Shown in pieces: positions 36,991 through 60,230 of a stretch of 64,000 bases of DNA. This DNA is from Atherix ibis (taxonomy: Eukaryota; Arthropoda; Insecta; Diptera; Athericidae), in assembly GCA_958298945.1 (NCBI GenBank), contig CATQJD010000001.1, forward strand, positions 1,095,773 to 1,159,772, written 5' to 3'. Under the pieces are notes generated by a model. That model was not told the DNA's origin and made no database searches. It saw only the letters and a list, made by a program, of their open reading frames with translations. A program made the translations under genes and the position numbers. Numbering within the stretch: the first letter of the stretch is position 1; each line of letters begins with the position of its first letter.

Positions 36991-37257
36991 ATTATTTTTA
37001 GTAGGGAAAATTTTTAAAAGGTTTTTGTGTTTAAATTACTGACACAAAACGGTGGAATGGTTGAGCTGCATTTCTTAGGCCACAAGACTTACGGAAAAAT
37101 TCTTATACTACAAATAAAGTTGTAATAGCCATCATGTGAACATATTCCGGTACGATGGGAAGTTAGTTATATTCTCGGAATAAATTACTTTTGGAAAGAA
37201 TTTACTATGCACGTGAAAATTAGGTAAATATATAAATATAGATAGGTAGGTGGTAGT

Positions 37258-37542
37258 TTTTTTTTTTTAGTTAAGATTAATGAAGACCTTCTACCTGCCA
37301 GAAGACCTTCTACTTCGCTAAAACCTAACCTGTACCTCTACCCTTGCTTCCGGAACGATGGTTCCCCGGCGGCACTCTTTGTTAATACTACTTCGCCGGC
37401 GCGTTCTTATTTGATATTACTACTGTATGCCCGAAAGCATCCATGCCCAGTCAAGAGTTGGGTGATATTAAACCCGACATCTCCGTGCACGCGAGTGACC
37501 CAATTGGTGACATCTGGGATCAGCCGATGACAATGAGAAATT
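37258..37542 (-). mobile_element. R1-clade element B, 3' remnant with poly-A end
   Basis: Minus-strand sequence encodes NWVTRVHGDVGFNITQLLTG followed by HGCFRAYSSNIK, the conserved block near the C-terminus of R1-clade reverse transcriptase proteins. It then runs through non-coding sequence to a run of about 14 A at 37258-37271. It is GC-richer than its surroundings. It is probably the 3' part of the element whose RT domain lies at 42038-42622, with element A between them. The flank beyond the A run is TAGATAGGTAGGTGG, a GATA-like stretch. Confidence 0.7.
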
Positions 37543-38194
37543 GTTATTTAACGTGACCTAGTTGTCCAAACCTCAAGACCACGAGTCGCCTACGACTATA
37601 GGAATCGAGATACGCTCAATCAACGCACCACCATTACTGGCAGTTAACAGATAGAATCAGTTACAAGCTGACTCTCCACCTGCTGGTGGCGAGGACTATC
37701 TAAGCCTCTACTGTCATAAGCAGTGACAGTGCCCGAGATAAGTGCAATGCATTGCTACATTTGCCAGTTACCTCCCACCTGCGATCAGAAGACCGTACCC
37801 GCGACATGGGTATTAACCACAACCACCACGTTGCTGCCAAATGGCGCCTCACCTCGATCGGGCATAGTATATTCTACTGTGGGGCTCCCGATCCCCGCGG
37901 TACCCATTTTTGTTTTAAGAGTACTTTGGTTTGTACTCCGCTCATAGAGCTACGGTAAGGAATCTTGTAAACTCATAGGCACCGCTAAGCTAGCTCAGGT
38001 ACGCGGGTTCGCCAAAACCCGAAGGTACAACCGGAATCGACCTTGGTCTTTCACCCGGTTGTAGCCACCCTGCGTGTCATTCACGCACTCATTCACGCAC
38101 CATTCTCATTCTTTTCTCAAAAAGTGGCACGGCAAATCTGTTCAGACATTCATACCTTTCTCTCACGCCCAATACACCACTCACATCCACACTT

Positions 38195-41114
38195 TCACCA
38201 TTCACTACGATTCCACAAGCACCCATTAAGGCCACACTCCACGAGAAGGTGCTTAGCACTCTCCTCCGCTGCCCCGCAAGGGCATCTAGCCTCCGTGGCC
38301 AGCCCACGCCTGTACAGGAACCCATACATACTGCCGTGCCCCGTGAGCAAATACCCAAGGGACAGACCAAACTCAAAACCATACGCAGATGCAAAGCACA
38401 CATCCGGAATGAACATGTGCGTCCATCTGCCATTCACACTCTCATCCCATCGTCGCTGCCACATTTCATACATTTTGTTCAGGACCAGTACACGCTGATG
38501 GCGCGAACTAAGATCCTGAACATCATCATTCATAACCGTCAACCTTCAAGCGGGATGCCCCGCCATAGACGGTAGTGGATGCTTCCACGAAGCACCTCCA
38601 GGTCCCATGGAATTTCTCCCATGAGAACCTGCATCGCCTCAGTTGAAACGGTTCTACACACATTCAAACACGCATACAGAACCAAACGCTGGACCGAGTT
38701 TATGCCCACCCTCGCGTACTGGTGGCGCATAGTATCAGCCCACACACACGATGTATACATAGCACACGGAACAAACACACTCCTATACAGGATCCTCATC
38801 GCTCTGGCTTGAAGCCCCCATTCCTTGCGGAGCACTCGCACCAGCATGCCAACCAAACCGGCTACGCGACCCCTTAGACGTTGCAAGTGAGGCCGAAAGC
38901 TCAGCCTCTCTCCAACCTTCAGTCCAAGGTACTTCACTTCCAGCGCGTATCGGACCCCAACCGTCTCCAAACGAATATTGGGCGGCCTACTGGCCGCTAA
39001 GAATCCCTTCAGGAGCATACATTCTGTTTTCCTTTCGGAAACTTTCACACCCATTCTATTCCCCCATTCACTCACCATCCGCATGTAGCGGCTTCCCGCC
39101 ACCTCCACTGCAGACCTACTCCACCCCTCAATCAAGAGCAGAAGATCGTCCGCATATGCGACCACAACACAACCGGTCTCCTCCAACTGAACCAGGAGAC
39201 CATTCATCATCATATTCCAGATGGCAGGACCGGCCACAGATCCCTGTGGACAGCCACGAACCATCTGGCGAACAATTCTCCCATTGTTCCCACACACTAC
39301 TGCATACCTTTCGTGGAAGTAACTCTGCCATAGCGGAGCCTCTTCACATGAAACCTCCTTCAGTCGCTCAAAGATACGGTCCCATCGCAGGCAGTTGAAC
39401 GCACTCTTGAAGTCAACAAACACACCACATACGTATTTACTCACACTTTCATCCACATACTGTGTCACACGCATCCAGGCGTCCTCGGTCGATTAACCTT
39501 TCGTAAACCCATACTGAGAGCCGGATACATTGAAGTCTGCTAACTTCACATTCAACCGGTGTACCATCATTCGCTCGAGGACCTTGCCGAATACTGGCAG
39601 TGAGCATATCGGCCTGTAGGAGGACGGGTCAGTCCGTATCCCGTCCGAAGACTTGGGAAGGATAACCACGTCTCCTACTTTCCATTCACACGGAAACACA
39701 CCACTCTCCAGGCATTCACCGTAAAGGCTACTCACATGTGCGAGAATAGTCCGCCAAACACTCCTCATCATCTTGCCAGTCACGCCATCTAATCCTGGGG
39801 CACCATACCGATCGATCAATTTCTTCCCATTCAAACGGCAGGGGGTACCTCCTGCCAACATTCACCTCTTCTTGACTCTCAACCCCAGGAAAGAAATCAT
39901 TCATCAGTGCATTCACACTGTCCTCCCAATTACTCGTATACCCATCATTCACTCTGATACTCGAAATATCATTTCGAGCACCTTTGCGCATACATAAACG
40001 ATACACCGGACCCCACACATCCGCATTTCCAATTTCATTCACATACTTCTGCCAGTGCTTTTCCTTGGCAAGTCTAATACTTGTCACATACTCAGCTCTG
40101 GCCGCCCTGAAGGTTACACCTTCAGTGTGCGCATCTACACCACGGCATCTCCATCGCTGGTAGATCCTACGCAATCTACCAACTTTTCTTTTTTCCACAC
40201 CTAGCGCACGGTTCCACCATGGCGCCGATTTCCTATTCCCCTCTACTCTTTTACTCATACATCTGTCATTCACCGCATTCACGCACCTGCTCAGTTCCTC
40301 CAACCACATCGACTGAAACCTCACCAACTCACAGATCTCAGCCGCGACCTCTTCCCCGTAGACCATCCACTCTACCCCACCGGTATGCCACCGTCTACCA
40401 CGGGCAGAAACCTCGCAATGGTCATCCACTGGCACAGTCACCACCAGTTCAATGAGGTTGTGATCGCTCACCCCCCACTCAGGCAATATTCTCCACTCAT
40501 ACTCGTAACAGTCAGCAGCACGATTGCACAGTGTGACATCAATGTCACTCTGCCCATTCGGTCCGCTGAAAGTATACCATTCACTCGAAACATTCAGTAC
40601 ATTCATACTACTGGCCATAATCCACTCTTCGAGCTGCCTGCCCCTCACACAACTCGGCTGGTCAGTATCTCCCCTCTTGCTATACCAGAGAGGAGAAACA
40701 GCATTCGCATCCATACCGATCAGCACAGGCGAGCGTCCACACTTAGCCAACACTGTATCAAGATACCGCAGGTACGGCTCTATTTCAGAGCTAAACCTGC
40801 AATACACCGACACAGCATAGAGCTCTTCCTCACCCTTCTTCACATAAACGCACACACCAAATTCATTCGAACACTCGTCCACTCTCATTACATCCATACC
40901 CACACCAACGACGGAGACGGCCGAGTCAATTCTAACCCCAGCCTTGGCACTGGTAAAAATCCTGGCGGATCTACCCAATCCGCACACTGATCCACCATAC
41001 GAATATGGCTCCTGGATCAGTGCTACATCCACCCCATTCTCACACATATACACACTCAACTCATTCATAACCGCAGCAGACGCATTCGCATTCAATTGGA
41101 TGCACCTAATCATT
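38195..41114 (-). pseudogene. R1-clade ORF2: endonuclease plus reverse transcriptase, interrupted
   Basis: The first ATG (MIRCIQLNAN) lies one base after the ORF1 stop. The endonuclease domain shows DVALIQEPYS, GMDANAVSPLW, SDIDVTLCN and WGVSDHNLI, the expected metal- and DNA-binding residues. The frame then shifts near 39820, where FEWEEIDR in one frame is followed by APGLDGVTGK in another. Reverse transcriptase continues with DPSSYRPICSLPVFGKVLER, a TAA stop at 39493-39495 in the FTKG-STEDAW motif, then VFVDFKSAFNCLRWD, GCPQGSVAGPAIWN and the catalytic VVAYADDLLLL. A second frameshift near 38540 leads to a C-terminal domain with YLLTGHGSMYGF and a zinc-binding RCPCGAAEESAKHLLVEC pattern. 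It nicks target DNA and reverse-transcribes element RNA in intact relatives. Confidence 0.9.
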
Positions 41115-42023
41115 TTAGGCGACAATCCTCATTCCCTCTCTTTCACACAATTTGACATACACCGGGCAATCCTCCGACATGACGGAGTGCGCACCCGGAA
41201 GACCCCGCAGATGGCAGTTGCGGCAGCACTCTACGTTCGGGCATTCCCGAGCGAGATGGTCACTACTACCACACCTACTGCAGAGCCTTCCAGCCCGCCT
41301 ACAGCCATCACGAAGGTGCCCGAAATCCAGGCAACCGTGGCACCTACGTACCAATTCGTATTCACGAATTGGTAGACACAACCATCCCACAAACACACGT
41401 CTCTCACACAACATTTTCTCCTTAGCTTTACCACTTACCTCTATGACAACCATATGTTTTCCGTCTTTACCGGTTGTCCTTCTGAGCACCGCTACTTCCT
41501 TTTCTGCCTCCATCGTTATGCCACGCATGTTTTTTTCTTGCAGCTGCTGCACCAGTTCGGCGTTGTCTACCTCTGCCGGTACGGCGTGGATGACGAGCTT
41601 TGGCCTCGCCCTCTTTGGCTCGCTGGTTACCAAACCAGCCTTGGCCAAATCAGCTGATTCGACAACTCGGCGCAACTCACCACTGCTGCAAACCTCCACC
41701 GCAACACCCTCCTTCAACCGCCGTACAGCACGGACGCGTACGTCCGCCAGCGACTTTCCCGCCTGCAACACTCTCTTCTGGACCTCTTCCGCCGCCGCAC
41801 CCGCTGCAGTGGCTTTCACCACCAGCGCGAAAGTTTGTGCCGGTGCAGGCGGAAAAGGCACCAGCTTCCTCGGCCTTGGAATAGGCCGTGGCACAATCCA
41901 TGGGTTCGCCGGTACGACAGCTGGCGCAGTGGCGGGGACCACCATCCCCCCGCGGATCGGGTGAGTGCTGCGAGTGGTAGTCGCAACAGCTGGAACACGC
42001 TGTGATGAAGAGGCCGTCGCCAC
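41115..42023 (-). pseudogene. R1-clade ORF1: gag-like RNA-binding protein with three CCHC knuckles
   Basis: Open frame of 302 residues ending TAA one base before the ORF2 ATG. An alanine- and proline-rich first third is followed by a conserved block (VRAVRRLKEGVAVEV, PKLVIHAVPAEVDNAELVQQ) and three C-terminal zinc knuckles: CHGCLDFGHLRDGC, CSRCGSSDHLAREC and CRNCHLRGLPGAHS. This arrangement is typical of R1-clade ORF1 proteins, which bind element RNA. R1 ORF1 proteins are usually longer, so the N-terminus was probably lost at the junction with element B. Confidence 0.88.
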
Positions 42024-42036
42024 ATTCTCCAGCCTG

Positions 42037-42622
42037 GTGCTCCGTATAGCAGGACGGAGGTAACTACAGTTGCCATTAGTCGCCTTCGGATTTGCCTGGG
42101 GCCTCCGATATTGGGCATTATCCGCGGAAGCGCGCCCTGTACTGCTGATGCCTTTCTGCTGACGCTGGAGATGTGCTCCTTGTAGTTGAGTCTGGCATCC
42201 AAGACTACTCCTAGATACCGGATGTAGGGTAGCGACTGGATGTCGTGGTCGCCTACTCTTATGGTGATGGTCTCCATTTTCTTCCGGCTACTCACAAGGA
42301 GTGCCTCGGTCTTATTTTCCGCCCAAGGCAGGTCTGCCAATGTCATCCACTGTCTTATCCTCCGGATGGTGGTGGAGAATGTGGCTTTCAGTTCCTCCAG
42401 GTGTTTGGCTACAAGGACAACCTCTACGTCGTCCGCGAAAGCCACGAGTGTTGTATTCGGCGGTGATTCCAGATGGAGTAGGCCGTCGTACATGACGTTC
42501 CATAAGAGTGGCTCCAGGACAGAGCCCTGAGGTACCCCTCCCGTGACCCCATACTCCGCTGGTCCATCCTCCGTTTCGTAGTGTAGTAGTCGGTCACTGA
42601 AGTATGATCTGACCATCCTCCG
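42037..42622 (-). mobile_element. R1-clade element B, reverse transcriptase fragment
   Basis: The minus-strand frame encodes YLRRMVRSYFSDRLLHYETE, TGGVPQGSVLEPLLWNVMYD, the catalytic VAFADDVEVVLVA, WAENKTEALLVSSRKK, LPYIRYLGVVLD and TSVLLYGAP. These are successive motifs of R1-clade reverse transcriptase, distinct in sequence from element A. The frame is open through about 193 codons. At the high-coordinate end it stops exactly at the GATA array: the codons for YL (TATCTG) overlap the repeat sequence. At the low end it switches to element A after LLYGAP. Both flanks are therefore rearranged. Confidence 0.85.
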
Positions 42623-54171
<11,549 letters not shown>

Positions 54172-54689
54172 TAATAATGAAACTTAAATATTTGGTCTGT
54201 CTTTGACAAAATTTAAATATTTGCGCATGGAGGCATCGGCAACACGCTATAGAGAATCCGTCGGTATTTATATTAGCCCAGGATAGTGAGCAATGTTAGA
54301 TAATAAATTTCAAACTGCGGTATATGTAGTGAAACGGCAGTCTCAAATAATTTGCTACACCTGCTATAATAATTGTTACTATACGTATCAATTAATGTAT
54401 GTCATAATCATATATTATTGATAATTGAAAACAATATATGATCATAACATATATATATATTATTGTTATAGAGTTTAAGTGAAATGAAGCCTATAAAATG
54501 TGTGGCATAAATAAATAAGAACAAAGAACATATAGACAGACGACAAAACTTTGTTTTTATCATACTATTAATATCGTTAATATTACAACACCCATATATA
54601 AGTAGAAGACCACCCAGAAAACGATCCTGATAACAAATTTACATAAATCTATAAACGTTATTTTGAAGAAAATAACCTGTTCTAATAGT
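54172..54689. other. Intron flank of the array, unassigned
   Basis: AT-rich sequence after the GATA array with a TATATATTATTG stretch near 54400-54470, including inverted ATCATATATT/AATATATGAT. No coding region is recognised. Confidence 0.45.
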
Positions 54690-55390
54690 ATTAGGTTACA
54701 TCTTCAAATTCACCAGTCTGAAACTACTACGAAAAATTTATGGTTCATAGACCGGTCTTAATCTGGAAAGTAAAACGCTTTACTTTTTTGGCATGCCCGA
54801 AACCTTAGATTCCGATAATGGCGTTCAATTCTGTTCAAAGTAATTTTCGACTCTGTTAAACAGATTTGAAATAAAACATATTCGGTCAGCATAACAGGAT
54901 AATGTATCCAAACGAATCAACCCATCTATAATACTGCAACACGGGATTACCTGAAGGAAGATAACAGGACCTGGCATTTGCACTTGAGTGGAAAAGCGTG
55001 CACTTCGGTACCCATATAGTAATTGAGGAATATTTGAATTAATGAAAAAATTGGAGAAGTTCAGAATTGACAACAAGATTGTTCAATCTTGGAAGCAAGC
55101 CCTTCGCTTTTAGAGTAGAACAGGAAGTATACCGGCGAAATTTCCAACAAAGCAGCTTTTTCAAACAATTAAGTGGGAAATTAAGTTAGAACTCTCTGAA
55201 GTATCAATTACGAACTGGAGGATTCAGTTCCTAAAGTATCAAATAGGAACTGAAGGGGCAATGAACTGGAAATTTACGAGGCCAACCGTTGGGAACCTTC
55301 CACGTCAAGAATATAAGACTTAGAAAATTACCGACTAGCTAAGCCCTATCTGAACACCTTTCCTCTATCGTCCGGTCACCACCAGCCCTA
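54690..55390 (+). pseudogene. Gypsy-type integrase relic
   Basis: On the plus strand the sequence reads FGMPETLDSDNGVQFCSK (starting one frame off), then NRFEIKHIRSA, later VEQEVYRRNFQQSSFFKQL and LGTFHVKNIRLRKLP. These correspond to the second catalytic block of the integrase core (S-D-N-G-x-Q-F) and to the C-terminal RRNF ... F/Y-H-x-K-D-I region of Ty3/Gypsy integrases. At least two stops and frame changes are present. The opposite-strand frame at 54825-55076 is only its shadow. Confidence 0.7.
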
Positions 55391-56154
55391 GGGATGTATA
55401 CTGTCTCATCATATCGTGGACCTGAGAATTATTCGACTGTTTATGAGTGTTTAAACAGACTGGTCAGGCAAACATTACTTTTCTCAGCTTCTTCTACTTT
55501 GCGTGTACCTGTAGAAGAACAACGCGAAATCGAACTGATAGACTAAGTGACTAACGAAGAGTGATATCCCGTTGTAATGGTATACCATAGGAAATTTTGA
55601 AAACGATCTACGGCGGTGCACGTAGTAGTTCTATGGCGACGACCGGATGATCGTAGGAGAAGGATCGACTACAAGAGCTCAGTTATTCTTGAGAGAAGGT
55701 AAACACGTTCAATAATAATAATTCAAGAAAATAAATTAAGGTAAATAAAAATTACGCGATATATTAACAACAAATTCAACAAAAGACATTTGATATAAAA
55801 TAGAAATTATTTAAAATTTTAGTCGAAATGGGTAATAGCTACCATAAAAATACTTGTTAATATATGCATTTAAAAAATGCTTTAATTCGTAGTGTAAAGA
55901 ATATCTTCTTATACTCAAATTACAATATATTAAACTTGTGCCTAAACACTCGAATATGTAAATATTACTGAATTAATATAACCGATATATTTATGTACAG
56001 AAGCGCCTCTATATATTGATATATTCTTATTACACAAATTATTTTGATACAATTATAGTTTAAATACTACTACTAAAATGGTATAAAATTCCAAGAATAA
56101 TAAAAAAAATAAAAATAATTTAAATAAAAGTAAATTCAATCATGAGCTAATTAC
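55391..56154. other. Retroelement remains then AT-rich intron
   Basis: Up to about 55690 the composition is balanced and may be the 3' part of the Gypsy relic (possible LTR). From there to the IIIS2-S3 exon it is AT-rich intron. No gene is supported. Confidence 0.4.
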
Positions 56155-56321
56155 CTGAGGAATATCGAAATGAGTGACACACAAACGACTAGTAAATCGA
56201 GTAAATTGAATGCCGATCGACAAAATGATCCTTTGTGTAGCACAAAACCATAGGATATTAATTTCAATAATAATTCAATTGTAAATATCGTGGTAAAAAA
56301 GTAATCAAAATAGGAGAGAAC
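56155..56321 (-). CDS. Ca-alpha1D: Calcium channel alpha-1 exon: IIIS2 and IIIS3
   Basis: Exon of 167 bp encoding the S2 and S3 helices of repeat III. Visible motifs are [37 protein letters not shown] and [16 protein letters not shown]. The acidic residues of the charge-transfer centre (E in FTIE, D in NLLDLL) are present. The acceptor is TTTCAG before 56321 and the donor GTAATT after 56155. It enters in phase 0, matching the ENK end of the IIIS1 exon, and leaves two bases (AG) that pair with the first base of the IIIS4 exon. No duplicate of this exon was seen. Confidence 0.95.
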
Positions 56322-59300
56322 CTGAAATGATTTAATAAATAAAATAATAATAAGAATAAATAATTAAAATGTTTTTAATTACTTTAAATTAAGGCATATG
56401 AGTTGATGGCTGGGATATTGAAGTCTTTATTAAGTGCAACCCAAAATACTATATAATAATTTAATATTAATTGTAATAAGACATAATTTTATGTTAAGTA
56501 ATTATGTTGTTCGTTAATAGGAAATCATAACAAAAAATTTAACTCTATGGTATTGCATATAATCACTTTCAGGTACTAGTATAATATCTTAATTCACCTA
56601 AGTTCTGAAACGCAGCTCTAGAATAAAGTATACCGGAACATTTCATGGAAAAGGCTACAGAATATTCTTTTTGTAGGTAACAATTATTTGAATTCAACCA
56701 CTTATGAGCCTGGTGGAGTGTCATGGATTTTATAAATAAGAGGTCAAATTGGACAGGTATATGTTATTATGGATCCTTGCAAAATAATAGTATGCCGCTA
56801 ATCTAAACTTTTTTATTAAGAGCGTTTCGATTTTTTTTTGGGAAAATAAATTAATTTTTATTCTTTAAGAATTATGCCTTGAGTTTGGTAACAAACATAA
56901 ACTTGCAACTTTATGTAAATACATATTACCTTTTAACTTTACAAACAATAGTTTAAAAAAAAAACCAAATTATGATCTCTAGCTACAAGAGGTTAAAATC
57001 AGTAGATGTAAATTACTAAAATCAGTAGGTGGTAATTAAAAACATTTACGATCTTTATGAAATTTCAATTTTGAGACATGTGAAACATAAAGAAAACGGA
57101 TTCTCAAAAAAGAAACTTAATTCTAGTGTTTGAAAAAATTGGTATGTATTGGTTTTAATTATTGAAAGGGAAAAAATTATTAAGTATGGATCGCGTTTCA
57201 AATTTGAGAAAATACTAAGTTAAATAAAATAAAGCAAGATATTTACACTATGAATCGATCTTATGTTCTCTGCACAACTTTCCACATTCCGAAAAAATCT
57301 CGTATACTTCATATACTGAAGATATTAAGCGTAAGAAATGTATGCAACAAAAAAATACCTTTAATTATGCAGTTGTATACTCAAAGAAACGGACCCATAA
57401 ATATTTAACACAATAACGTCCTGCTTAATTTTTTAAGTTACATCTTGAAGTTAAGTTCAATTTAATTGTTTAGTTAAACAGTTTTTACTGCTCATAAATA
57501 TACATGTTTTTATATCAAACGGTCTAAATTATCAACGATAATAATTTATTAGCATATATAAAATCAAAATTAAGACTCATTTATAGGTCAATTATACAGT
57601 TATCCTCTGCACAAAAATTCACAACTTAATCCAAGATTTTAATTTTGATTACAGCATTTACTGCAGCATTTAAATAATAAAGAAATAGTCTTGGAATTGA
57701 AATTTGCATTTCGTATTTTAAAATAGTTCAAAATAAAAAAATTTTAATCATTTACTTATAGTTTCAATACAAAATTTATAATGAATAAATTTTGCATTAC
57801 TATTAGGAAAAATACATTTTGCTACAATTTTTCCTGCCAATCACATCTTTATGATAACCAAAACAAGTTTTCTTTTCCTTATGAGTTTTGAAAATTATGT
57901 GTATGTATCTCATTCTAAACTATAATAATGCAGATAGATAAATTCTTATATAAATATTAATTGACAAATATTTAAATAACATAGTTTATTATTTTAATTC
58001 AAACATAACCTACAATATATTTAATACTTTTGTTGTAAATTTGGCGTTATTAAAATATCGTCTTAATACATTGTTTCTAATACAATAAAAAATATCTTTA
58101 TAAAACAAAATTTATTAATTAATCTTTTATAAATATCAGCAAATTTATAAATATCGTCTTAATATAATATATTGTTATCAAAAAGTTATGAGCCTTGATT
58201 TTTAGCATGAAAGATTTGAGCAGGTAAAAATATAAATGCATAAATAAGGTAACAGCTACTCATTATTTAAGCTAAGTCATTAAAAACTTGTGTACATATA
58301 TAAAAGAAGTTTTAAAAATACTGATGCATTCACTATTACATTTTAGTCTTATCGGGACAAGGTTACCTTTAAATAGTTTCGTTCCTTTCAATAATAATAT
58401 ACCCATATAAATATTTCTTATCTAATATCAAACAAGTGCTCATTAAAAAATTATACTCAAAAGCTGTAGAGAGTTGGTTACTCATTAAGGGACATCATGA
58501 TTTCAATTTTATATGTGTTTAATATCCGTCCCAATTTCGCTTTATTTTATGCATACTTAAGACACCATTTTCGAAGACTTTTTCGTATAAATCGTACGAA
58601 ATATTTTCAATTGTACGTGTTATGTTTGTTGTAAAGATATGATGTTTTTTTTCTCATAGAATTGAGATTCTGTGAATCTTTATGGAGAAAAGACGACGAT
58701 GCGTTACAATTTGCATAATGTCAATTTCCTGAAACCACACGTTCGGGTAAGTTTTTGTTACGATAGTTAATTGTTTGGGCAGTTTTGTGTCTTGTTAAAA
58801 AAAATATTGTTTCTGTCATTGGAGACAGTAAATGACAAAAATATTCGGTTCATCAATTTCTTTCTTAAGAGAAGTATGAACTTATCACGTCTTTTGCTTA
58901 AAAAAGCTTACCGAACAGTAATGATCCAGTAATTCGTGCTTTCACAGAAGTCATCCGTGTGTATCTAATATTAATGTTTTAATCGGTATGTTAGCACCCA
59001 ATCCTCAGTTTCGGTGCTTATAATGATCTACTGACTTAGGCTCTTGGTAATATATAATTTTATGTAGCTTCTAATACAATTTTTTTTATAAATTTGGATA
59101 ATTTCTTTATACAAACTTATAATCGGTTGCTTTTTGTATATTCTTTCGAGTGGTATTCAACAACTATTGTGAGGTGTTGTATATTTTCAATACAAAGATA
59201 TTTCGAAGAACTTCAATTTTCCATCTATATAAATAAACTAACTAAAATGTGGAATGAAAATTCCCTTTAATTTTTTATTAAATATTGCCTTTATGCACAT

Positions 59301-59564
59301 ACTGTAAATATAAAAATCCATTTCAATGAAAATATATTTGTATATTTTACAAAGCAAAATTATATTGAACCGATTTACTTATGCTAAGAATTCGTGTTAA
59401 TTTACCATATAAAGTCAAAATTACAAAATGAAATAATAGATGGTTAAAAAATGTAAAAGTGATAGTAAACTCGTATTATTATTGTTATATATACAAAACA
59501 CTTCTTATATGTATGTGTCTGCGTTCTTATTATGCTGAGACAGGAAAAAACTTGTTATACGTAC
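56322..59564. other. Intron, no gene seen
   Basis: Intron between IIIS1 and IIIS2-S3 exons, 3.2 kb, very AT-rich. A stretch at 58660-59050 is somewhat more balanced but has no open frame or motif that I recognise. No transposon was identified here. Confidence 0.55.
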
Positions 59565-59694
59565 CTTATTTTCGGGTGCATTTGCTTTAAGTGGATTTTC
59601 GGCAGCCAACATAGCTGACGAAAACATAATGCATAAAAGCATAATATTGCCAAAATATGAATGATTACAAAACCAATGGCAAAATACACGAACT
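59565..59694 (-). CDS. Ca-alpha1D: Calcium channel alpha-1 exon: IIIS1
   Basis: Exon of 130 bp encoding 43 full codons after one split base. The peptide begins [16 protein letters not shown] and continues with the S1 helix motif [15 protein letters not shown], typical of repeat III S1 in L-type channels. The acceptor is AAATTCTAG before 59694 and the donor is the near-consensus AAG/GTACGT after 59565. The first base (A) must complete a codon begun in the II-III linker exon; AG plus A would give the arginine expected in the conserved TNR motif. The exon is intact. The intron to the next exon (56155-56321) is 3.2 kb and contains no recognised element. Confidence 0.94.
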
Positions 59695-60230
59695 CTAGAA
59701 TTTAAAAAATTATAATTAGATACCATTATTACTAGATCAATATTTCTTTAATATCATAGAAAAGCAATCTACTCAAATTTGCAAATAAATTTATCACATC
59801 ACAAGGAAAACAAGTCGAGAAATAAAATTTAATTTCACATATAAAGTGTTAAAAAATTATATAATTACTTATACTATAGAAAGTAAGCAAATTAAAATAC
59901 AACACAATCCGATCGCTACTATACCCCTGTCAGCAAAAATATAGCATTGCTTTGTATGTGTGTATATAAATTTTTACATAGTTTTAAAATTTTTTTGTCA
60001 ATTATTAATTCAAAAAATTTATCTATAAAATAATCTGTACTTTTAATATGAGTCATAAACATAATACGTACACTTTATGGACTTTTTAAAAATTAAAGTT
60101 AACAATGTTGGTGATGAAAATCTTAGTAATATTTAAAGACAAAAATATTGGTGATGAAAAGCAATATTTCAACAAATCACATTTGTTTCACATAAAGCTA
60201 AATTGTTTGCTAAAAAAATTATTAAAACAG
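59695..60230. other. Intron, no gene seen
   Basis: AT-rich sequence upstream (in gene direction) of the IIIS1 exon. A small duplicated phrase with AATATTGGTGATGAAAA is visible near 60110-60160. Nothing else is supported. Confidence 0.5.

Larger units (their letters stand above)
37543..42036 (-). mobile_element. R1-clade non-LTR retrotransposon A, 4.5 kb
   Basis: Minus-strand element with gag-like ORF1 (41115-42023), ORF2 with endonuclease and reverse transcriptase (38195-41114) and a 3' untranslated part of about 0.6 kb ending GTTAAATAA at 37543. The 3' part matches the orphan copy at 7034-7298. GC content is much higher than in the host intron. ORF1 is probably N-terminally truncated where it meets element B near 42036. 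ORF2 has one nonsense codon and two frameshifts, so this copy is inactive but young. Confidence 0.88.

Noticed and set aside
38043..41964. Long plus-strand open frames (for example 38043-38498, 40385-40990, 41152-41964)
   Set aside because: They are antisense to the GC-rich R1 ORF1 and ORF2 coding frames; the minus strand has the conserved endonuclease, RT and zinc-knuckle motifs.
41816..42616. A single 266-residue RT protein running through to 41816
   Set aside because: Similarity to reverse transcriptase stops after LLYGAP near 42037; the rest is element A sequence read in a wrong frame.
54825..55076. 83-residue minus-strand frame
   Set aside because: Antisense of the Gypsy integrase relic on the plus strand.
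58660..59050. Possible extra channel exon or nested gene in the IIIS1-IIIS2 intron
   Set aside because: No frame with channel motifs or splice sites was found, and exon phases on both sides already match without it.
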